Below, piece by piece: positions 1 through 4,697 of a stretch of DNA of 10,951 nucleotides; the first letter of the stretch is position 1, and each line of letters starts with the position of its first letter. The position numbers and the translations under genes were made by a program. The notes beneath the pieces are model-generated. The model saw only the letters and a list, made by a program, of their open reading frames with translations. It ran no database searches and was not told where the DNA came from. Source of the stretch: JACRBK01 sp964427955 (GTDB lineage: Bacteria > Chloroflexota > Anaerolineae > Aggregatilineales > Aggregatilineaceae); contig CAYRWY010000175.1 of NCBI GenBank assembly GCA_964427955.1, forward strand, positions 1 through 10,951. The letters run 5' to 3'.

Positions 1-20
1 GGGACTCGCCGGGTCGCCCT
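1..20. repeat. Palindromic repeat type B, partial copy at window edge
   Basis: The 12-base string GCCGGGTCGCCC at 8-19 recurs at 181-192, where it forms the right half of a full palindrome. Here the left half is degenerate or lies outside the window. I see no coding potential. It probably belongs to a dispersed GC-rich intergenic repeat family; this is inferred from two copies in the window. Confidence 0.45.
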
Positions 21-38
21 ATGTGCTTGTCCCGGCCT

Positions 39-72
39 CCCCTCTCCATTCGAAAAACACAATGGAGAGGGG
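39..72. repeat. Palindromic repeat type A, perfect 12-bp inverted repeat
   Basis: CCCCTCTCCATT at 39-50 is the exact reverse complement of AATGGAGAGGGG at 61-72, with a 10-base AT-rich loop. Variants of the same CCCCTCTCCA / TGGAGAGGGG stem recur at 94-122 and 3611-3636. There is no T-run after either arm, so it does not look like a standard terminator. It fits a dispersed intergenic palindrome, possibly a remnant of a small non-autonomous element. Confidence 0.65.
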
Positions 73-90
73 GAGACTGCCGCGCCGGAA

Positions 91-136
91 AAGTCCCCTC
101 GCCAACTCTGTTGGAGAGGGGATTTAGGGGTGAGGC
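91..136. repeat. Palindromic repeat type A, second copy with tail
   Basis: TCCCCTC (94-100) pairs with GAGGGGA (116-122), and CCAAC (102-106) pairs with GTTGG (110-114). One G-A mismatch separates the two blocks and the loop is TCT. The stem is followed by ATTTAGGGGTGAGG (122-135), a tail that recurs almost exactly at 3637-3649 after the third copy. The shared tail shows this is one repeat family and not chance base pairing. Confidence 0.7.
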
Positions 137-170
137 CGACACCAGATCAGATGCTTAGCCTGATACCTAT

Positions 171-193
171 GGAGCGACCCGCCGGGTCGCCCC
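171..193. repeat. Palindromic repeat type B, full copy
   Basis: GCGACCC (174-180) and GGGTCGC (184-190) form a perfect 7-bp inverted repeat around GCC. GG/CC pairs at 171-172 and 192-193 extend it past one mismatch. It lies 18 bases beyond the stop codon of the minus-strand acetyltransferase. No T-run follows on that strand, so a terminator role is possible but not shown. Confidence 0.6.
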
Positions 194-210
194 TACCTTT
201 TGCCGAGAGG

Positions 211-786
211 TCACACCAGCCGCAGCGCCCAAAAAAGCGCCACTTCGCCGCGCTCGATGTCCTCGTTCGTGTAGAACAGCTCGCGGAGGCCCTCCAACTG
301 GCAGCCCATCGCCGCGTAGAACTTGCAGGCGGGCACATTGTTGGTCTGCGTCTCGAACAGCAGCGCGCGATAGCCCTGCTGGCGCGCCCACAGCGCCGCC
401 CGCTGGAATAACTCACGCCCGACGCCCTGGCCGCGAATAGCCTCGTCCAGCATGATATTCCACACCAGCACGGTATGGTTCCACTCCTGGGGGACCGCGT
501 CGAGGATGCCCGCCAGGCGACCGTTCCATTCGACCACGAGGTGCAGCCCGTTGCCCTGGCGATAGCGCTGGCGGATGTTGGCCTGCTCCTGGGGATCGAA
601 GTCGTAGCCGTGTCCCTTGTCGAACGGCACGGGCAGCGGGCGCTCCACCAGCCGCCACCCGGCCTCGATCCCGTCGCCAAGCCGTTCCACCGCCAGCACC
701 GTCGGGCTGACGAAACTTGCGCGAATCTCGCTCAGGCGGGGGATATCCGCATCGGTCATGTATCGAATGGTAGGGCGAACGGTCAT
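211..786 (-). CDS. GNAT-family N-acetyltransferase
   Basis: A 191-residue protein of the GCN5-related N-acetyltransferase superfamily, which transfers acetyl from acetyl-CoA to an amine. The acetyl-CoA pyrophosphate loop is visible as RGQGVG at residues 118-123, after the strand VLVWNIML. The motif B region NVPACKFYAAMGC (150-162) resembles that of streptothricin-type and related single-domain acetyltransferases. The N-terminus (IRYMTDADIPRLSEI) is a typical GNAT opening strand and helix. The start is ATG with GAGG five bases upstream (792-795). It is transcribed divergently from the membrane-protein/methylase cluster across an 89-base gap. The substrate cannot be told from sequence; an antibiotic, a polyamine or a protein N-terminus are all possible. 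No signal peptide or membrane segment is seen, so it should be cytosolic. Confidence 0.88.
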   Translation of the reverse strand: MTVRPTIRYMTDADIPRLSEIRASFVSPTVLAVERLGDGIEAGWRLVERPLPVPFDKGHGYDFDPQEQANIRQRYRQGNGLHLVVEWNGRLAGILDAVPQEWNHTVLVWNIMLDEAIRGQGVGRELFQRAALWARQQGYRALLFETQTNNVPACKFYAAMGCQLEGLRELFYTNEDIERGEVALFWALRLV

Positions 787-812
787 GGCAGCCTCGCATG
801 GTTAATCTGGGA

Positions 813-842
813 CTGACTCAAATCGGCAAGATAGTGTATATT
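813..842 (+). promoter_or_regulatory. Candidate sigma70-type promoter of the membrane protein/methylase cluster
   Basis: CTGACT at 813-818 (4 of 6 to TTGACA), an 18-base spacer and TATATT at 837-842 (5 of 6 to TATAAT). The predicted RNA start near 849 leaves a leader of about 27 bases before the ATG at 876. A GANTC site (GACTC, 815-819) overlaps the -35 element, and a second (GAGTC, 867-871) overlaps the ribosome binding site. Confidence 0.5.
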
Positions 843-875
843 CTAATTCGTGTACACAAACGTTGGGAGTCCGTA

Positions 876-1862
876 ATGGTCGAATGGTGGCGCGAGCGTG
901 CCAGCGGTTGGGGAGTCCGGGCCAGCTTTGCCCTGCTGCTGCTGGTTTTTTCGGAAGGGCTGGTCTGGCAGACGCCGACCCGTTTCACGATCCTGGAATG
1001 GATCGGCCTGGCGGCGCTCTACCTGGCCCTGGCCGCGCTGGCGCTGGACCTGATCGTGCGCTTGAAGGTGAACGACGTCTTCAGCCTGTTTCTGCTGGCC
1101 GGGCTGTACGGCCTGCTGAATGCCACGCTGATCAGCCACGTCACCACGCACGATCTGCCGCTCAGCCTGATCGTGCGCCCGTTCAGCGCGCAGCCGTTGG
1201 CCTTCATGGGTGCGCTGGCCGCTTTCCAGATTCTCACCAGCGGGCGCGCGACCGGCCCGCTCGATTTTCTCGCCGCGCTGGCAGTAGGTGTGGCCTGGGG
1301 CGTGTGGGTGCGCTGGTTCCCGGTGGCGTCGGATGAGCCGATCCCCGCGGTGTCGATCAGCACGGCGCTGATCGTGGTCGGGATCGGGCTGGCGGCGTGC
1401 GGCGCGATCCGGCTGCTGCTGCCGCCTGCCCAGCTTTACCGCCGCGAAGACTGGCTGCTCAACCGGCTGGAACTGGTGGCGATGGCCGGGGTGCTGGGGA
1501 TGGCGTTTCTGATCGGCGTCGTCCAGAATCAGCTCGCCCGCGTCGATTTCAACATCGTGGTGTCGCTGGGATCATTCCTGGCGGTGGTGCTGTACGCGAC
1601 GCTGAGTATGCGCCGGGGGGACTCGTTCCTCGGCAAGCTGACGCCGCCGCGCCGTCCCAACGTGGCCGCGTGGATCATGGTGATCATCCCGCTGCTGCTG
1701 GCCGGATGGGCGGGCTACCACCTGCCGGGGCACGGCGACAACGCGGTGCAGAGCGATATTTTGTTCGGCGCGCTGACCGGCTTCGGCATCGTCTGGCCGC
1801 CCGCCATCTCGACCCTGACCGGGGTCCGGGCCTTCATCCAGTTGGCCCGCGAGGAGGGCTGA
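876..1862 (+). CDS. Polytopic membrane protein of unknown function
   Basis: A 328-residue hydrophobic protein that I do not recognise as a named family. Hydrophobic stretches suggest nine or ten membrane helices, at about residues 15-30, 41-62, 68-86, 105-122, 130-148, 160-182, 199-216, 227-245, 264-281 and 296-315. Basic clusters such as RLLLPPAQLYRRED and KLTPPRRP lie in connecting loops. I chose the ATG at 876 because GGGAG sits six bases upstream and a candidate promoter ends at 842. The in-frame ATG at 798 would lie upstream of that promoter. The strong site GAGGAGGG at its 3' end serves the next gene, only four bases downstream, so the two are probably translationally coupled. No catalytic motif is apparent. 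A transporter or an integral membrane sensor are both possible. Confidence 0.75.
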   Translation: MVEWWRERASGWGVRASFALLLLVFSEGLVWQTPTRFTILEWIGLAALYLALAALALDLIVRLKVNDVFSLFLLAGLYGLLNATLISHVTTHDLPLSLIVRPFSAQPLAFMGALAAFQILTSGRATGPLDFLAALAVGVAWGVWVRWFPVASDEPIPAVSISTALIVVGIGLAACGAIRLLLPPAQLYRREDWLLNRLELVAMAGVLGMAFLIGVVQNQLARVDFNIVVSLGSFLAVVLYATLSMRRGDSFLGKLTPPRRPNVAAWIMVIIPLLLAGWAGYHLPGHGDNAVQSDILFGALTGFGIVWPPAISTLTGVRAFIQLAREEG

Positions 1863-1866
1863 ACCC

Positions 1867-2973
1867 ATGCCGTCCCCCGCTCTGCCGCTGGATCAGATCG
1901 TGCTGGGCGATGCGGTCGAAGTCATGGCGGCGCTGCCGTCGCAGTGTGCCGACCTGATCTTTGCCGATCCCCCCTATTATCTGCAATTGCAGCGCGAACT
2001 CTGGCGGCCCAACATGACGCTGGTCGATGCCGTGGACGACGACTGGGACCGGTTCGCCAGCCTGGATGCTTACGACCGCTTCACGCGGGACTGGTTGTCC
2101 GCCGCGCGCGAGGTGATGAAAGACACCGCCACGATCTGGATTTCGGGCACCTATCACAACATTTTTCGCGTCGGAGCGATTCTGCAAGACCTGGGCTTCT
2201 GGGTGCTGAACAGCGTCACGTTTTACAAGCCGAACGCGATGCCCAATTTTCGCGGCACGCGGCTGAAAAACGACGTCGAGTTCGTGATCTGGGCCAAACG
2301 CTCTCCCAAAGCGCGCTACGTTTTCAATCACCGCGCCATGAAGCTGTTCAACGGCGGCAAGCAGTTGGGCAGCGTGTGGACGATCCCCGTCTGCACCCGC
2401 GAGGAGCGGTTGAAAGACGCGGCGGGCAAGAAGCTGCATCCCACCCAAAAACCGGAGGAACTGCTGCGGCGCATCATCCTGGCGAGCAGCCATTCCGGTG
2501 ACCTGGTGCTCGATCCGTTCGCGGGATCGGGCACGACTCCGGCAGTCGCCAAACAACTGCACCGCCACTGGATCGGGATCGAGCGCGAACCCCGCTACGT
2601 CGAGGCGGCGCGTGCGCGGGTGGACGCCGTCCAGCCCTACGAACCGGATCACCCGCTGCTGGCGGCGTTCGTGCCCGAAAAGCGGATTCAGGTGCCCTTC
2701 CGGCGGTTGATCGACGTGGGCTATTTGCAGGCGGGACAGCCGCTGTTCCTGGATCGCCCATCCCACACGGCGGAAATCCTGGCCGGGGGACTGCTGCGGG
2801 CCGACGGGCTGACCGGGTCGATCCACCGCCTGGGGGCGCGGCTGAAAGGCGTGCCGTCGTGCAACGGGTGGAAACACTGGTTTTACGAGGATCGAGAGAC
2901 CGGGCAGATCCGGCCTATCGATAACCTGCGGCAAAAGGTACGCGAGACATTAGTTGATCACGAGGGCGAATAG
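1867..2973 (+). CDS. CcrM/M.HinfI-like N6-adenine DNA methyltransferase, predicted GANTC specificity
   Basis: A 368-residue beta-class amino-methyltransferase that transfers methyl from S-adenosylmethionine to adenine N6. The catalytic motif DPPY is at residues 34-37 and the AdoMet-binding DPFAGSGTT at 216-224; this order defines the beta class. Between them, blocks such as RPNMTLVDAVDDDWDRF, SGTYHNIFRVG, MPNFRGTRL and HPTQKPEELL closely match what I know of Caulobacter CcrM. The C-terminal domain (about 278-360) is of the RAMA type that contributes to DNA recognition in CcrM, with GSIHRLGA and CNGW (332-335). CcrM and M.HinfI methylate GANTC, so the same site is inferred here. GAGGAGGG precedes the ATG by eight bases. 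No endonuclease gene lies beside it, so it appears to be an orphan regulatory methylase and not part of a restriction system. Confidence 0.93.
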   Translation: MPSPALPLDQIVLGDAVEVMAALPSQCADLIFADPPYYLQLQRELWRPNMTLVDAVDDDWDRFASLDAYDRFTRDWLSAAREVMKDTATIWISGTYHNIFRVGAILQDLGFWVLNSVTFYKPNAMPNFRGTRLKNDVEFVIWAKRSPKARYVFNHRAMKLFNGGKQLGSVWTIPVCTREERLKDAAGKKLHPTQKPEELLRRIILASSHSGDLVLDPFAGSGTTPAVAKQLHRHWIGIEREPRYVEAARARVDAVQPYEPDHPLLAAFVPEKRIQVPFRRLIDVGYLQAGQPLFLDRPSHTAEILAGGLLRADGLTGSIHRLGARLKGVPSCNGWKHWFYEDRETGQIRPIDNLRQKVRETLVDHEGE

Positions 2974-2975
2974 GT

Positions 2976-3581
2976 ATGGATGACCACAAGCAGGACCACC
3001 TGGACGACGTAGACCGTGTGCTCAAGGAGGTGCGGCGCGATCTGGACCTGACGCAGGCGTCGGGCGACGTGTACGAGCTGCGGGCGCTGCAACTGCTGCT
3101 CCAGGTGACGAAGGCCATGCACAGCCAGCGCGACATTCACGCGCTGATCACCCTGGTGTTGGACAGCGCGCTGTCGTTTGCCGAGGCGGACCGCGCGTTT
3201 TTGATGCTGTTGGATGCTCACGACGTGCCGCGCTTCAAGATGGGGCGGACGTATACCGGGGCATATCTGAGTGAAAATGATTTCGTGATCTCGACCAGCG
3301 TGGTCCAGGAGGCGCTGGCCGCCCTCGCGCCGATCATCCTCACCGACGCCAAACAGGACGCCTATTTTAGCAAGCGCGAAAGTATCATCGAACTGGACCT
3401 GCGGACGATCATGGTCGCCCCGCTGCGCCACGAGGATCAGGTGTTGGGGCTGCTCTACGTGGACAGCCGCCGTCCTTTGATGCGCTACAGCAAGCACCAC
3501 CAGAACGTGCTGGCATCGCTGGCCGACCAGTCGGCGGTGGCGATTTTCAACGCGCAGAAGTTCGATACGAAGAACGGGTAA
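2976..3581 (+). CDS. GAF-domain protein
   Basis: A 201-residue protein with a short charged N-terminal helix (1-45), probably a coiled coil or dimerisation helix, then one GAF domain (about 51-195). GAF hallmarks are LVLDSALSFAEADRAFLMLLD, the strand TIMVAPLRHEDQVLGLLYVD, and the closing helix LASLADQSAVAIFNA. There is no kinase, cyclase, DNA-binding or sigma54-activation domain. It could act as a small ligand-binding or partner protein, or as a sensory subunit for another product. The start ATG is two bases after the methylase stop, with AGGG nine bases upstream inside the methylase gene, so it is translated from the same message. The ligand is unknown; cyclic nucleotide, a redox state or a small metabolite are all known GAF inputs. 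Confidence 0.85.
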   Translation: MDDHKQDHLDDVDRVLKEVRRDLDLTQASGDVYELRALQLLLQVTKAMHSQRDIHALITLVLDSALSFAEADRAFLMLLDAHDVPRFKMGRTYTGAYLSENDFVISTSVVQEALAALAPIILTDAKQDAYFSKRESIIELDLRTIMVAPLRHEDQVLGLLYVDSRRPLMRYSKHHQNVLASLADQSAVAIFNAQKFDTKNG

Positions 3582-3596
3582 ACGCGGTACCGTTTT

Positions 3597-3650
3597 ACCT
3601 CACCCCCCGGCCCCCTCTCCAGACTTGGAGAGGGGGTTTAGGGGTGAGGT
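3597..3650. repeat. Double-arm palindromic repeat between convergent genes
   Basis: The outer arms ACCTCACCCC (3597-3606) and GGGGTGAGGT (3641-3650) are perfect 10-bp reverse complements. The inner arms CCCCCTCTCCA (3611-3621) and TGGAGAGGGGG (3626-3636) give 11 bp around a 4-base loop. The inner stem and the TTTAGGGGTGAGG tail match the copy at 91-136. The element sits between the plus-strand GAF gene and the minus-strand Fur-family gene. It may stop transcripts from both sides, although neither side has a long T-run. Confidence 0.75.
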
Positions 3651-3706
3651 ATGAATTCGCCAACAGTATTGCCTGCCTGGGGAGGGGCAGGAAGTGGTTT
3701 TTAGAA

Positions 3707-4162
3707 CTACACCTGCCCGCTGCGGCGTAGTTCGGCGGTGCAGTCCGGGCAGTAGCCGGTGAAGCACGCGCACGCGCTGGTGACGCTCACGCCCTTGCGC
3801 CGCACCAACTCCCCGGCCATGCGGTTCAGCAGATCGGTGTGGATCAGCACCCGCGTCCCGCAGCGCACGCAGGTGAGGTAGTGCTGCTCCGGCCCTTCGG
3901 CCAGCCGGAAGACTTCGCGGCGGTGCTCCGGTTCCACGTAGCGGTGGTTGAGCATCTTCAGTTCGACGAACAGGTTCAGCGTGCGGTAGACGGTCGCCAG
4001 GCTGATGCTGGCGTCGTGGGCATGAGCCAGGGCGTAGATCTCTTCGGCGTCGAGATGCGTGGACTGGGCGGCCAGCACTTGCAGCAGCAGGGTGCGCTGC
4101 GGCGTGACCTTGAATCCGCGCTCGCGGAGCTGCGTCTCGGCTTCGTCAATCCGGTAGGGCAT
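3707..4162 (-). CDS. Fur-family transcriptional regulator with altered metal site
   Basis: A 151-residue Fur/Zur/PerR-family repressor. The winged-helix DNA-binding part spans residues 1-83, with RGFKVTPQRTLLLQVL and the recognition-helix signature SLATVYRTLNLFVE (54-67). The C-terminal dimerisation part keeps both structural zinc pairs, C98-x-x-C101 and C138-x-x-C141. The regulatory metal ligands are changed. The usual HHHL is EQHYL, the Glu of the VIEF-like strand is not in place, and the NH-x-L-x-x-YG strand is SACACFTG with cysteines at 131 and 133. The start has AGAGGA upstream at normal spacing. It lies 20 bases after the response regulator gene on the same strand, so the two are probably cotranscribed. 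Whether it senses iron, zinc, peroxide or something else cannot be told. Confidence 0.88.
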   Translation of the reverse strand: MPYRIDEAETQLRERGFKVTPQRTLLLQVLAAQSTHLDAEEIYALAHAHDASISLATVYRTLNLFVELKMLNHRYVEPEHRREVFRLAEGPEQHYLTCVRCGTRVLIHTDLLNRMAGELVRRKGVSVTSACACFTGYCPDCTAELRRSGQV

Positions 4163-4182
4163 CTAACGGTCCTCTAGGGGCT

Positions 4183-4560
4183 TCAACCGCTGCCGTTCCC
4201 ATGGTCGAGCGCAGCGGCAATCGCCTGCAAAATGTCGGTAGGTTTGACGGGTTTGACCAGGAATTGATCGGCCTGCAAATACTGGGCCGATTCGCGGAAA
4301 CGCGGATAGGCGGTCAGTACGACGACGCGTACATCGCGTAGGGCGGGCATCTGCTGGATGCGGCGCATGACGGCCTCACCGCCCAGCATGGGCATCAGCA
4401 TATCCATCACGATGACATCCGGGGTGTGGCTCATCAGATATTTGAGAGCCTCCGCGCCATTAGGAGCTTCGTCGACCAGGTAGCCTTCTCGTTCCAGGAT
4501 GGCCCGGTACAGGATGCGCAGCTCTGAATCATCGTCCACGATCAAAATCGAATGCGACAT
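4183..4560 (-). CDS. Single-domain response regulator (CheY-like receiver)
   Basis: A receiver domain of 125 residues with no output domain. Numbering from the preferred start ATG at 4560 (MSHSILIVDDD), the acidic pair is D9-D10, the phosphorylated Asp is D53 in VIVMDMLMP, the switch Thr is T83 in VVLTA and the conserved Lys is K103 in LVKP. The reading frame extends six codons upstream to a GTG at 4578. I prefer the ATG because GAGAGG lies nine bases before it and the receiver fold begins at once. There is no histidine kinase in the window, so the phosphodonor is encoded elsewhere. The Fur-family gene follows after 20 bases and is probably cotranscribed. Confidence 0.88.
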   Translation of the reverse strand: MSHSILIVDDDSELRILYRAILEREGYLVDEAPNGAEALKYLMSHTPDVIVMDMLMPMLGGEAVMRRIQQMPALRDVRVVVLTAYPRFRESAQYLQADQFLVKPVKPTDILQAIAAALDHGNGSG

Positions 4561-4585
4561 GTCCCCCATCCTCTCCACAAAAACA

Positions 4586-4627
4586 ATTATGTCTAAGAAT
4601 ACACGACAACAATAGAAAGCTTGTAAA
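4586..4627 (-). promoter_or_regulatory. Candidate promoter(s) of the response regulator/Fur pair
   Basis: Reading the minus strand, TTTACA (4622-4627) and TGTATT (4598-4603) are spaced by 18 bases. A second possible -10, CATAAT (5 of 6), lies at 4586-4591 with only a weak -35. Either would give a leader of about 20-30 bases to the ATG at 4560. The stretch is clearly richer in AT than the flanking genes. Confidence 0.35.
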
Positions 4628-4652
4628 GAGGACGTGATAAATTGGTTAGACT

Positions 4653-4685
4653 AAAACGGCCCCCGCCAGGCAGGAGCCGTTTTTT
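4653..4685 (-). terminator. Intrinsic terminator downstream of clpC
   Basis: AAAACGGC (4653-4660) and GCCGTTTT (4676-4683) form a perfect 8-bp outer stem. Partial inner pairing of CC/GG and GC/GC extends the hairpin. On the minus strand it ends in TTTT, 13 bases beyond the clpC stop. On the plus strand the T-run is six long (4680-4685), so the hairpin could work in both directions. Confidence 0.7.
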
Positions 4686-4697
4686 GTCATCTCAAGT

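Noticed and set aside
1834..2934. A 366-codon open frame on the minus strand opposite the methylase
   Set aside because: It is a shadow frame; all methylase motifs are on the plus strand.
3672..3692. CCTGCC/GGCAGG hairpin as a terminator of the Fur-family gene
   Set aside because: The stem is only six base pairs and no T-run follows it on the minus strand.
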